Origin: an uncultured Nocardioides sp.
GTDB lineage: Bacteria; Actinomycetota; Actinomycetes; Propionibacteriales; Nocardioidaceae
Assembly (NCBI RefSeq): GCF_947488025.1
Contig: NZ_CANKYS010000003.1
Span: 399,805 to 463,804 of the forward strand
Length of the DNA stretch: 64,000 nucleotides
Direction of reading: 5' to 3'
The position numbers and the translations under genes were made by a program. Numbering within the stretch: position 1 is the first letter of the stretch; each line of letters begins with the position of its first letter. Shown here piece after piece: positions 15,246 to 24,709 of the stretch. Below the pieces are notes generated by a model. That model saw only the letters and a list, made by a program, of their open reading frames with translations, ran no database searches and was not told the origin of the DNA.

Positions 15246-17102
15246 CTACTCCACGACCTCGGAGGCCTCGAGCCACTCCAGCTCCAGCTCCTCCTTCTCC
15301 GCCGCCAGCTCGCTGAGCTGCCCGCCGACGCGCGCGAGCAGGTCGTAGTCGGTGAGGTTGGCCTCCATCTCGGCGTGCAGCTCCGCCTCGCGTGCGGCGA
15401 TGCGCTCGAGCTGCTTCTCCACCCGGGCGAGGACCTTGCGGGCGGCACGGTCCTCGGCGCTTCCGGCCCGCGCCTTGGGCTGAGCCCCGGCGCTGGGGTC
15501 CGCGCTCGGCTGACCGGGTTTCGACGCGCTCGTCGCGACCTCGTCCCTCGGTCGCGGAGCTTGCTCAACCTCGTCTCGCGACGTCGTCCGCTCGTTCCTC
15601 GCGACCGCCTGCTCGCTTGACCGGCGCTCGAGGTACTCGTCGACCCCGCGCGGCAGCATCGAGACCTGCCCGTCGCCGAGCAGCGCCCACGTCGAGTCGG
15701 TGACCCGCTCGAGGAAGTAGCGGTCGTGGGAGACCACGATCAGGGTCCCGGGCCAGGAGTCGAGGAAGTCCTCGAGGACGTTGAGGGTGTCGATGTCGAG
15801 GTCGTTGGTGGGCTCGTCGAGGAGCAGCACGTTGGGCTCGGTGAGCAGGAGCTTGAGCAGCTGGAAGCGTCGCCGCTCACCACCGGACAGGTCGCCGAGC
15901 CGCACCGTCAGCCTGTCGCCGGTGAAGCCGAACCGCTCCAGCAGCGACGTGGCGGTGATCTCCTGGCCGTCCAGGGTCTTGGTGACCAGCCGGATCGACT
16001 CGACCGTCGGCAGCACCCGCGCCTCGGGGTCGATCTCGTCGAGCGCCTGGGTGAGGTGCTTCATCTCGACGGTGCGCCCGTGCTTGACCCGCCCGACGTC
16101 GGGCTCGAGGGTGCCCGCGATCAGCGACAGGAGCGACGTCTTGCCGGCCCCGTTGACGCCGACGATCCCGACACGGTCGCCCGGCCCGATGCGCCAGGTC
16201 GCGTGGTGGAGCAGCACCCGCTCACCGCGCGCCAGGTCGACGTCCTCGATGTCGACGACGTCCTTGCCGAGCCGCTGGCTGGCGAAGCGCTGCAGCTCCA
16301 TCCGGTCGCGCGGCGGGGGCACGTCGTCGATGAGGGCGTTGGCCGCGTCGATGCGGAACTTCGGCTTCGACGTACGCGCCGGGGCGCCGCGCCGCAGCCA
16401 GGCGAGCTCCTTGCGGGCGAGGTTGAGCCGCCGCGTCTCGGTGGCGGCCGCCTGCCGCTGGCGCTCGGCCTTGGCCAGGACGTACGCCGCGTAGCCGCCC
16501 TCGTAGGAGTCGACGGCGCCGTCGTGCACCTCCCACGTGGTCTGGCAGACCGCGTCAAGGAACCACCGGTCGTGGGTCACCACGATGAGCGCGCTCGGCA
16601 GGCCGACGAGGTGGCCGGCGAGCCAGGCGACGGCCTCGACGTCGAGGTGGTTGGTCGGCTCGTCGAGCACGATCAGGTCGTGGCGCGAGAGCAGCAGCGC
16701 GGCGAGGGCGCAGCGACGGCGCTCGCCGCCGGACAGGCCCACGACCGCGCGGTCGAGCGTCACGCCCGCGAGCAGCTCCTCGACCACCTGCCGCATGGTC
16801 GGGTCGGCGGCCCACTCGTGGTCCTGCCGCCCGCCCAGCACCGCCTCGCGGACGGTGTGGCTGTCGACGAGCTCGTCGCCCTGGTGGAGGTAGCCGATCT
16901 CGACGCCGCGAGTGCGGGAGACGCGACCGGAGTCGGGCACCTCGAGGCCGGTCATCACCTCGAGCAGGGTGGTCTTGCCGTCGCCGTTGCGGCCCACGAC
17001 GCCGACGCGCTCGCCGACGGAGATGCCGAGCGAGACGTTGTCGAGCAGGGGCCGCACGCCGTAGGACTTCGAGACGCGCTCGAGGTTGATCAGGTTCGCC
17101 AT
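15246..17102 (-). CDS. ABC-F family ATP-binding protein (Uup/Ettf type)
   Basis: A 618-residue protein with two ABC domains and no membrane segments. Walker A motifs are GRNGDGKTT (near residue 38) and GVNGAGKTS (near 313). LSGGERRR occurs in both halves and DEPTN in both Walker B motifs. ABC-F proteins bind the ribosomal E site and relieve stalls; some give antibiotic resistance. After the second domain comes a polar linker, then a Glu-rich coiled coil (about 545-610) as in Uup. The linker is encoded partly by a dispersed GGTTTCGACG-type repeat (15517-15572). The exact subfamily is uncertain. Confidence 0.9.
   Translation of the reverse strand: MANLINLERVSKSYGVRPLLDNVSLGISVGERVGVVGRNGDGKTTLLEVMTGLEVPDSGRVSRTRGVEIGYLHQGDELVDSHTVREAVLGGRQDHEWAADPTMRQVVEELLAGVTLDRAVVGLSGGERRRCALAALLLSRHDLIVLDEPTNHLDVEAVAWLAGHLVGLPSALIVVTHDRWFLDAVCQTTWEVHDGAVDSYEGGYAAYVLAKAERQRQAAATETRRLNLARKELAWLRRGAPARTSKPKFRIDAANALIDDVPPPRDRMELQRFASQRLGKDVVDIEDVDLARGERVLLHHATWRIGPGDRVGIVGVNGAGKTSLLSLIAGTLEPDVGRVKHGRTVEMKHLTQALDEIDPEARVLPTVESIRLVTKTLDGQEITATSLLERFGFTGDRLTVRLGDLSGGERRRFQLLKLLLTEPNVLLLDEPTNDLDIDTLNVLEDFLDSWPGTLIVVSHDRYFLERVTDSTWALLGDGQVSMLPRGVDEYLERRSSEQAVARNERTTSRDEVEQAPRPRDEVATSASKPGQPSADPSAGAQPKARAGSAEDRAARKVLARVEKQLERIAAREAELHAEMEANLTDYDLLARVGGQLSELAAEKEELELEWLEASEVVE
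15517..15572. repeat. dispersed GGTTTCG...TCAACCTC repeat inside the ABC-F gene
   Basis: A 56-bp element starting GGTTTCGACG and ending TTGCTCAACCTC lies wholly inside the ABC-F gene, in the part coding for the linker at about residues 511-529. A copy of the same length is intergenic at 57229-57284, roughly three quarters identical by eye, with identical ends. The gene stays open through it. Confidence 0.75.
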
Positions 17103-17162
17103 GTCCGGGCGATCCTCTCAGGTGCGGCCCAGCGGACGCGGATCGGCGTACGCCCCTCACCT

Positions 17163-17289
17163 GGGGCGGTGCGTGAGACAGGTTCTGCTCGCTCAGGACC
17201 TGCGTCACCCACCGCTCGACGTGGCGTCCCCGCGCGGGCGGTGCGTGAGACAGCTTTGGCGCGTCCAGAAGCTGTCTCACGCACCGCCC
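17163..17289. terminator. two tandem hairpins after the flotillin gene
   Basis: The near-gene hairpin has a perfect 21-bp stem: GGGCGGTGCGTGAGACAGCT plus T (17236-17256) with its complement at 17269-17289, around a 12-nt loop. A related, less perfect copy spans about 17163-17216 and shares GGCGGTGCGTGAGACAG. The first starts 10 bp after the flotillin stop at 17300, reading on the minus strand, so a terminator for the NfeD-flotillin unit fits. The two copies look like a duplication. The ABC-F gene starts at 17102. Confidence 0.7.
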
Positions 17290-17299
17290 AGGTAGGGGC

Positions 17300-18841
17300 T
17301 CAGCTGGCGGGGCGCCCGTCGCCGTCGGTCGCGCCTCCGGCGAGAGAGGGCGCGGCCGTGCCGTTGGTGCCGGAGTACTTCTGGATCAGCGACTCCACGT
17401 CGAGCCCGGTGGTGGCCTTGAGCATCTCCATGGTCTGCACGAGGTTGTTGGTCACCTGCTTGGGCAGCTCGCCGGCGCCGTCGGCGGAGATCACCGTCAG
17501 CTTGTCGATGCTGCCCATCGGGCGGGCCAGCTCGGCGGCCACCTTGGGCATGACCTCGATGAGCATCTGCAGCACGGCGGCCTCGTTGTAGCCGGCGAAC
17601 GCCGCGGCCTTCTTGTCCATCGCCTCCGCCTCGGCCTGTCCTGCGGCGAGGATGGCGGCACCCTGCGCCTCACCCTCGGCGCGTACGGCGTCGGCCTCGG
17701 CGACGCGGCGGGCCTTCTCGGCCTCACCGCGCTTGGCGCCCTCGATGGCCTCGGCCTCGGCCAGCGCCGAGCGGCGGGACTTCTCGCCCTCACCGGTCAG
17801 GCGGGCCTTCTCGGCCTCGGCCTGCGCGTTGGCGATCGAGGCCGCCTTGCGGGCCTCGGCCTCGAGGATCGCCGAGCTGCGGCGACCCTGCGCCTCGGTC
17901 TCGACGCGGTAGCGCTCGGCGTCGGCGGGCTTGCGGACCTCGGTGTCGAGCTGGCGCTCCTTCAGCGCCGCCTGCCGGACGGCGACCTTCTCCTGCTCGA
18001 GCAGGACGGCCTGGTCGCGGTCGGCCTGGGCGAGCGGCCCGGCGGCCGCGGCCTGGGCGTTGGCGGCGTCGGTCTCGGCCTTGATCTCGGCGTTCTTGAG
18101 GGCGAGTGCCCGCTGAGTGACGGCGATCTCCTGCTCGGCGGCGATGCGGGCCTGCTCGGCGGCCTGGCGGGCGTTGGCCTCGGCGATGGAGGCGAGCTGG
18201 TTGAGCTTGGCGGCCTCGGGGCGGCCGAGGTCGGCGAGGTAGGAGCCGTCGTCGGTGATGTCCTGGATCTGGAAGGTGTCGAGGACCAGGCCCTGGCCGG
18301 TGAGCGAGGACTCGGACTCCTCCGCGACGCGCTGGGCGAAGGCGGCGCGGTCGCGGATGATCTGCTCGACCGACATCGAGCCGACGATCGAGCGCAGGGC
18401 ACCGGCGAGGACCTCCTGGGTGAAGGTCTCGATCTCCTCCTGCTGGCTGAGGAACCGCTGGCCGGCGGCACGGATGGAGTCCTCGTTGCCGCCGACCTTG
18501 ACCAGCGCCACGCCGTCGAGGTTGAGCTTGATGCCCTGCCCCGACACCGCGCCGCGGATCTGCACCGAGATGCGACGCGAGGACAGGTCGAGGGTGGCGA
18601 GACGCTGCACGAACGGGATGACGAACACGCCGCCACCCATGACGACCTTCTGCCCCGACAGGTCGGTGGAGATCTCGCCGGTCTCCGGGTTGCGCACCTC
18701 GCCCTTGCCCTTGCGGCCGGTGACGATGAACGACTCGTTGGGGCCGGCCACCTTGTAGCGCGTGGTGACCAGCAGCGCCAGCAGCACGAGGAGGACGAGG
18801 AGGCCGATCACGGAGGTGACGACCGGGGACAGACCGAACAT
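17300..18841 (-). CDS. SPFH/flotillin family membrane-scaffold protein
   Basis: A 513-residue flotillin-like protein. One N-terminal membrane segment (VIGLLVLLVLLALLV, about residues 11-25) precedes the SPFH domain (about 30-210, with SFIVTGRKGKGEV). A long Ala/Glu/Arg-rich coiled coil (about 215-430) and a Gly/Ser-rich tail follow. Flotillins organise ordered membrane patches and bind partner proteins. The NfeD-like protein encoded just upstream is the usual partner, so the two genes form an operon. The tandem hairpins at 17163-17289 follow its stop. Confidence 0.9.
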   Translation of the reverse strand: MFGLSPVVTSVIGLLVLLVLLALLVTTRYKVAGPNESFIVTGRKGKGEVRNPETGEISTDLSGQKVVMGGGVFVIPFVQRLATLDLSSRRISVQIRGAVSGQGIKLNLDGVALVKVGGNEDSIRAAGQRFLSQQEEIETFTQEVLAGALRSIVGSMSVEQIIRDRAAFAQRVAEESESSLTGQGLVLDTFQIQDITDDGSYLADLGRPEAAKLNQLASIAEANARQAAEQARIAAEQEIAVTQRALALKNAEIKAETDAANAQAAAAGPLAQADRDQAVLLEQEKVAVRQAALKERQLDTEVRKPADAERYRVETEAQGRRSSAILEAEARKAASIANAQAEAEKARLTGEGEKSRRSALAEAEAIEGAKRGEAEKARRVAEADAVRAEGEAQGAAILAAGQAEAEAMDKKAAAFAGYNEAAVLQMLIEVMPKVAAELARPMGSIDKLTVISADGAGELPKQVTNNLVQTMEMLKATTGLDVESLIQKYSGTNGTAAPSLAGGATDGDGRPAS

Positions 18842-18888
18842 GGGCAGGTGCTCCTAGCGAGATGGCGAGATGGCGTACGTGGAACGGG

Positions 18889-19386
18889 TCAGGGGAGGAA
18901 GAGCGGCTCGACCTGGACGGCCGTGGGCGAGATGACCTGGGTGACGCTGACCTGGGTGCCGGCCGGCACGGCGGTGCTCGAGCGGGCGTTGAGGCGGGTG
19001 ATGTGGCCGCCGACGCTGAGCGACACGACGCCGAAGCCGCCCTCGGGGATCGCGCTGACCACGGAGCCGATGCGCTCGAGCATGTCGGAGGTGCGCACGG
19101 TGTCGCCCTCCCCGTCGCCGTGGAGGAACGTCGAGGCCTTCGCGGCCAGCCAGCCGAGCAGGACGCCGAGCACCAGACCGATGACGACGGCCAGCGAGGT
19201 GGACCCGGTCGCCTCGAGCGCGATCGCGCCGCCGAAGCCGAGGGCGCCGAGGAACCCGGCGAGCGCCTCGGTCGAGAAGAAGCCGGCGCTGAGCCCCTCC
19301 AGGGCGCCGTCGAGGACGTCGCCGACGACGAGCGCCACGAGCAGCAGCAGGACGCCGACGGCGCCCACCACCAGGAACACGGTCAC
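18889..19386 (-). CDS. NfeD-like membrane protein, flotillin partner
   Basis: A 165-residue protein with a transmembrane helix at the very N-terminus, two or three further hydrophobic segments to about residue 95, and a C-terminal beta-rich OB-like domain (IPEGGFGVVSLSVGG onwards) as in short NfeD proteins. I chose the GTG at 19386, preceded by GGGGGAGG; an in-frame ATG six codons upstream contains that ribosome binding site and is less likely. It lies 47 bp before the flotillin gene in the same direction and probably anchors or recruits it. Confidence 0.78.
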   Translation of the reverse strand: MTVFLVVGAVGVLLLLVALVVGDVLDGALEGLSAGFFSTEALAGFLGALGFGGAIALEATGSTSLAVVIGLVLGVLLGWLAAKASTFLHGDGEGDTVRTSDMLERIGSVVSAIPEGGFGVVSLSVGGHITRLNARSSTAVPAGTQVSVTQVISPTAVQVEPLFLP

Positions 19387-19492
19387 GATGCCTCCCCCAG
19401 GCAATCAGTGCGACGTCGTCGACGCCGCGCACAACATATCGCCGATGGTTCCCCGTCCGCGGCGGTTCCCACCGGGTCAGGACCCCGTCCCG

Positions 19493-20404
19493 CTACCGCA
19501 GGTCCTGGTGCGCTCCCCCGGTGCCGACGACGTGCGCCCCCGCGACGGGACCGACTGCGGAGAGCACGACGTCGTACGACGACGACAGCGCGGTGAGCAC
19601 CTCCATCGAGCCCTCCTGCGAGTCGCAGAGGAAGACGCAGGTGGGGCCCGAGCCACTGACCATGCCGCGCAGTGCACCCTCGGCCTCGCCACGGCCGATC
19701 AGGTCGCCGAGCTCGGGGCGCAGGTCGATGGCCGGCTCCTGCAGGTCGTTGTGGAGGGCCCGGGCCAGCCGGACCGGCTCGCCGGTGGCGAGCGCGGCGA
19801 GGAGCTCGGTCGGCTCGGCGGGCTGCGCCGGCGCGTCGGGGTGGAGCCGGTCGAAGTGGCGGTAGACCTCCGGCGTCGACAGGCCGACGGCGGCGGGGAC
19901 CACGACCCACCACCACGTGCCGTGGTCGACGATCGGCTCGACCACCTCGCCGCGGCCGCGGCCGCGCGCCGTACCTCCCACCAGGGAGAAGGGCACGTCG
20001 CTGCCGAGCCGGGCAGCCTGCGCGAGGAGGACGTCGTCGGGCTGGCGGAGGTCGTGGAGCCGGTCGTGCGCGAGCAGGGCCGCCGCACCGTCGGCCGAGC
20101 CGCCGGCCATGCCGCCGGCGACGGGGACCTGCTTGGCGATCTGCACGAGGTGCGCACCCCCGCACGGCGCCTCGGCCAGGGCACGCATGGCGATGTTGGA
20201 GGCGTCGGTGGGGACACCCGCCGCGTCGACGTGCGCGGAGCCGGTGACCGTCAGCGCGTCGTCGGGGGCGTCGGAGACGGTGACGTCGTCGTAGAGCGAG
20301 ATCGCCTGGTAGACCGTGTCGAGCGGGTGGAACCCGTCCTCGCGGGGCGCGCCGACCCCGAGGTGGAGGTTGACCTTCGCGGCGGCGCGGACGGTGACGG
20401 TCAC
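19493..20404 (-). CDS. ispE: 4-diphosphocytidyl-2-C-methyl-D-erythritol kinase IspE
   Basis: A 303-residue GHMP kinase of the MEP isoprenoid pathway that phosphorylates CDP-methylerythritol. The N-terminus ([13 protein letters not shown]) carries the catalytic Lys-Asn region, and [18 protein letters not shown] is the GHMP ATP-binding loop. [10 protein letters not shown] motif lies near the C-terminus. The GTG at 20404 overlaps the ksgA stop (TGA at 20403-20401), so translation is coupled. This is the last gene of rpfB-ksgA-ispE, a conserved actinobacterial order. Confidence 0.95.
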   Translation of the reverse strand: MTVTVRAAAKVNLHLGVGAPREDGFHPLDTVYQAISLYDDVTVSDAPDDALTVTGSAHVDAAGVPTDASNIAMRALAEAPCGGAHLVQIAKQVPVAGGMAGGSADGAAALLAHDRLHDLRQPDDVLLAQAARLGSDVPFSLVGGTARGRGRGEVVEPIVDHGTWWWVVVPAAVGLSTPEVYRHFDRLHPDAPAQPAEPTELLAALATGEPVRLARALHNDLQEPAIDLRPELGDLIGRGEAEGALRGMVSGSGPTCVFLCDSQEGSMEVLTALSSSYDVVLSAVGPVAGAHVVGTGGAHQDLR

Positions 20405-21270
20405 CGGGCGGCCGCCAGGCCCTCGGCGATGCGGGCGAAGTCGTGCACGTCGAGGACCTCGCCGCGGGCGGTGGGGTCGACGCCGGCGAGCTCGAGCGCG
20501 GCGGTGGCGGCGTCCGCCGAGCCGGCCAGCCCGCGCAACGCGGCGCGCACCTGCTTGCGCCGCTGCGCGAAGGCGGCGTCGACGACGGCGAAGACCTGCT
20601 CGCGGGTCGCGGTGGTCTGCGGCGGCTCGCGCCGGGTCCAGGCGACGAGGCCGGAGTCGACGTTGGGGGCCGGCCAGAAGACGTTGCGCCCGATCGCACC
20701 GGCACGGCGTACGTCGGCGAACCACGCCGCCTTCACGCTGGGCACGCCGTAGGTCTTCGACCCGGGCGGGGCGGCGAGGCGGTCGGCGACCTCCGCCTGC
20801 ACCATCACCAGGCCGCGCTCGAGCGACGGCAGCAGGGTGAGGAGGTGGATGAGCACCGGCACCGAGACGTTGTAGGGCAGGTTGGCGACCAGCGCCGTGG
20901 GCGGCGGACCCGGCAGGGCGTCCACGCGCATCGCGTCGGCCAGCACGACCTCGAAGCGGTCGGCCTGTGCAGGGGCGTACGCCGCGATGGTGGCGGGCAG
21001 CCGCTCGGCCAGGAGCGGGTCCAGCTCGATCGCGATCACGCGGCGCGCGACCTCGAGCAGCGCGAGGGTCAGCGAGCCCAGCCCGGGCCCGACCTCGACG
21101 ACCACGTCGTCGCCGGTGATGCCGGACTCGCGGACGATCCGGCGCACGGTGTTGGCGTCGATGACGAAGTTCTGGCCCCGCTGCTTGGTGGGGCGCAGGT
21201 CGAGCTCGGCGGCCAGCTGACGCACCTCGGCCGGCCCGAGGAGTCTCGGGCCGGCCGGGTGGGAGGTCAT
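20401..21270 (-). CDS. rsmA: 16S rRNA dimethyladenosine transferase RsmA/KsgA
   Basis: A 289-residue enzyme that dimethylates two adjacent adenines in helix 45 of 16S rRNA during small-subunit maturation. It has the family start [20 protein letters not shown], motif [18 protein letters not shown], and the [11 protein letters not shown] motif that holds the target adenine. The ATG at 21270 has only a weak ribosome binding site and lies 14 bp after a large nested hairpin (21285-21366). Expression may therefore depend on how that structure forms. The C-terminal quarter is helical as usual. Confidence 0.96.
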   Translation of the reverse strand: MTSHPAGPRLLGPAEVRQLAAELDLRPTKQRGQNFVIDANTVRRIVRESGITGDDVVVEVGPGLGSLTLALLEVARRVIAIELDPLLAERLPATIAAYAPAQADRFEVVLADAMRVDALPGPPPTALVANLPYNVSVPVLIHLLTLLPSLERGLVMVQAEVADRLAAPPGSKTYGVPSVKAAWFADVRRAGAIGRNVFWPAPNVDSGLVAWTRREPPQTTATREQVFAVVDAAFAQRRKQVRAALRGLAGSADAATAALELAGVDPTARGEVLDVHDFARIAEGLAAAR

Positions 21271-21284
21271 GGCGTCAGCCTAGT

Positions 21285-21366
21285 GCCGCTGTAACGCCGG
21301 GTTGATCGCTGTACCCACCCTGATGCATGTGGGTGGGTAGTTGCAGTAACCCGGCGTTACAGCGGC
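21285..21366. terminator. 82-bp nested hairpin between rpfB and ksgA
   Basis: The outer arms (21285-21303 and 21348-21366) are perfectly complementary over 19 bp (GCCGCTGTAACGCCGGGTT on the left). Inside lies a second perfect 9-bp stem, TACCCACCC (21312-21320) with GGGTGGGTA (21331-21339), whose 10-nt loop contains the palindrome ATGCAT. It starts about 11 bp after the rpfB stop and ends 14 bp before the ksgA ATG. It could terminate after rpfB, act as an RNA processing site, or control ksgA translation. Confidence 0.75.
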
Positions 21367-21377
21367 TCAGGCGAGGA

Positions 21378-22818
<1,441 letters not shown>

Positions 22819-23724
22819 CTACCAGGAGCCGCCGAAGACGCGTTCGGTGCTGGCGTCGATCGCCGCGCAGAGCGCCTCCAGGTCGGTCTGCAGCACGTCC
22901 GCCATCGCCCGCACCGTGTGCGGGACGAGGTAGGACGCGTTGGGCCGGCCGCGCCACGGCGTGGGCGTCAGGTAGGGCGCATCGGTCTCCACCAGCAGCC
23001 GGTCGTGGGGCGTGAGCGCCAGCGCGTCGCGCAGCGGCTGCGCGTTCTTGAACGTCACCGTCCCGGCGAAGCTGAGGTGGGCGCCGCGGTCCAGGCAGCG
23101 CCGCGCGAAGGCCTCGTCGCCGGAGAAGCAGTGCATCACCCAGCGCTCGGGCGCGCCCTCGGAGTCGAGGACGCGGAGCACGTCGTCGTGGGCGTCGCGG
23201 TCGTGGATGACGAGGGTCTTGTCGAGCCGCTTGGCCAGGTCGACGTGGCGCCGGAAGCTCTCCTCCTGAGCCGCCCGCCCGTCCTCGCCGGTGCGGAAGA
23301 AGTCGAGGCCGGTCTCGCCGACGGCCCGCACCTTGTCGTGGGCCTGCGCGAGCTGCTCGATCTCGGCGAGGGCGTCCTCGAGGCGACCGGCGGCGGCGAG
23401 GCGGGGCGCCTCGTTGGGGTGCAGGGCCACGCCGGCGACGAGCGCGTCGTGCTCGGCCGCCGCGGCGACGGCCCAGCGGGCACCGGGGAGGTCGCAGCCG
23501 ATCTGCACGATCCGCGGCACGCCGACGGCCGCCGCGGCCGCGATGGCGTCGGCGGTGTCGAGCCAGTCCCCGTCGGCGATGTCGAGGTGGCAGTGGTTGT
23601 CGACGACGGGGTGCGGGAGCGGCTCGGGGGCCGGCGGTCGCTCCCGGTCGCGCCGGGCGCCGGAGGTCTCCTCGGTCGCCGCGCGGCTGCGGGTCGGCCC
23701 GGCCCCGCCCTCAGCGGTGGACAA
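22819..23724 (-). CDS. TatD family metal-dependent hydrolase
   Basis: A 301-residue TIM-barrel metallohydrolase. Metal ligands include H44 and H46 (DNHCHLD), the Glu in VGETGLDFF, the His residues in VIHDRDAHDD and HCFSG, and the Asp in ETDAPYL. TatD proteins are DNA exo/endonucleases linked to DNA repair or quality control. The apparent TTG start at 23724 overlaps the rsmI end by 14 bp. The first 35 residues are Arg/Pro-rich and unconserved, so a later start is possible. It belongs to the rsmI-tatD-rpfB neighbourhood typical of Actinobacteria. Confidence 0.9.
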   Translation of the reverse strand: MSTAEGGAGPTRSRAATEETSGARRDRERPPAPEPLPHPVVDNHCHLDIADGDWLDTADAIAAAAAVGVPRIVQIGCDLPGARWAVAAAAEHDALVAGVALHPNEAPRLAAAGRLEDALAEIEQLAQAHDKVRAVGETGLDFFRTGEDGRAAQEESFRRHVDLAKRLDKTLVIHDRDAHDDVLRVLDSEGAPERWVMHCFSGDEAFARRCLDRGAHLSFAGTVTFKNAQPLRDALALTPHDRLLVETDAPYLTPTPWRGRPNASYLVPHTVRAMADVLQTDLEALCAAIDASTERVFGGSW

Positions 23725-24541
23725 CGTCGTACACCTCCCGCTTGGGCAGGCCGGACCGCTTGGCGACCTCGGCGATCGCCTCCTTGCGGGTCGATCCGGC
23801 GGCCTCGAGGTCGGCGACCGCCGCGCGCAGGGTGCCGGGGTCGGTGCCGAGGGCCGGGGCGCCGCTCGACCCCTCGACGACGATCGTGACCTCGCCGCGG
23901 ACGCCGTCGGCGGCCCAGGCGACGAGATCGGCCAGCGGGCCGCGGCGCACCTCCTCGTGGGTCTTGGTGAGCTCGCGGCACACCGCGGCCGGACGGTCCT
24001 CGCCCAGCGCTTCCGCCATCGCGGCCAGCGCCGCCTCGGTGCGGTGCGGCGCCTCGAAGAACACCATCGTGCGCTCCTCCGCGGCCAGGGCGGCCAGGCG
24101 TCGTCCCCGCTCGCCCGCCTTGCGGGGCAGGAAGCCCTCGAAGCAGAACCGGTCGACGGGCAGCCCGCTCACGGCCAGCGCGGTGAGAACCGCGCTGGGG
24201 CCCGGCACGGCCGTCACGCGTACGTCGTGCTCGACCGCCGCGGCGACGAGCCGGTAGCCCGGGTCGGAGACGCTCGGCATTCCCGCATCGGTCACCAGCA
24301 CGACCCGCTCGCCGGCGAGCAGGGCCTCGAGGAGCACCGGGGTGCGGGCCTGCTCGTTGCCCTCGAAGTAGGACACGACCCGCCCGGACAGGGTGATGCC
24401 GAGGTCGGCGCACAGCCGCTTGAGGCGGCGGGTGTCCTCGGCCGCGACGACGGCGGCACCCGACAGCTCGGCGGCCAGCCGCGGCGGCGCGTCGCCGGCC
24501 TGCCCGATCGGGGTGCCCGCGAGGACCAGGACGCCAGTCAA
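23711..24541 (-). CDS. rsmI: 16S rRNA (cytidine 2'-O)-methyltransferase RsmI
   Basis: A 276-residue SAM-dependent enzyme that methylates the ribose of C1402 in 16S rRNA. It has the tetrapyrrole-methylase fold, with VLVLAGTPIGQAGDA near the N-terminus (family LYVVATPIGN-like), AAEDTRRLKRLC, VLVTDAGMPSVSDPG as the SAM loop, and FEGFLPRKAGER. The C-terminal segment (GSTRKEAIAEVAKRSGLPKREVYD) is a helical domain typical of RsmI. It overlaps tatD by 14 bp. In many Actinobacteria rsmI is divergent from a protein-mannosyltransferase gene; here a phoX-like gene lies between. Confidence 0.94.
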   Translation of the reverse strand: MTGVLVLAGTPIGQAGDAPPRLAAELSGAAVVAAEDTRRLKRLCADLGITLSGRVVSYFEGNEQARTPVLLEALLAGERVVLVTDAGMPSVSDPGYRLVAAAVEHDVRVTAVPGPSAVLTALAVSGLPVDRFCFEGFLPRKAGERGRRLAALAAEERTMVFFEAPHRTEAALAAMAEALGEDRPAAVCRELTKTHEEVRRGPLADLVAWAADGVRGEVTIVVEGSSGAPALGTDPGTLRAAVADLEAAGSTRKEAIAEVAKRSGLPKREVYDVVHR

Positions 24542-24626
24542 GCGGGGTCCCCGCGGCGTTGTTCGGGGGAGCGAAGCGGAGGAGAAGAAGGTCGGGGGGT
24601 GCTCATGGGATCACCGTAGATGCTGG

Positions 24627-24646
24627 CGGGAGGGGTTCCCCTCCCG
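24627..24646. other. short perfect hairpin in the rsmI/phoX divergent gap
   Basis: CGGGAGGGG (24627-24635), TT, then CCCCTCCCG (24638-24646) make a 9-bp stem with a 2-nt loop. The site lies in the 168-bp divergent gap between rsmI (start 24541) and the PhoX gene (start 24710). It is therefore more likely a regulatory or structural element of a promoter region than a terminator. Confidence 0.45.
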
Positions 24647-24709
24647 GCTCCGCAGGCCTAGCGTGTCGAGATCCCCCCATCGTCCTCGCTGCGCCCGGAG
24701 GTCACTCAC

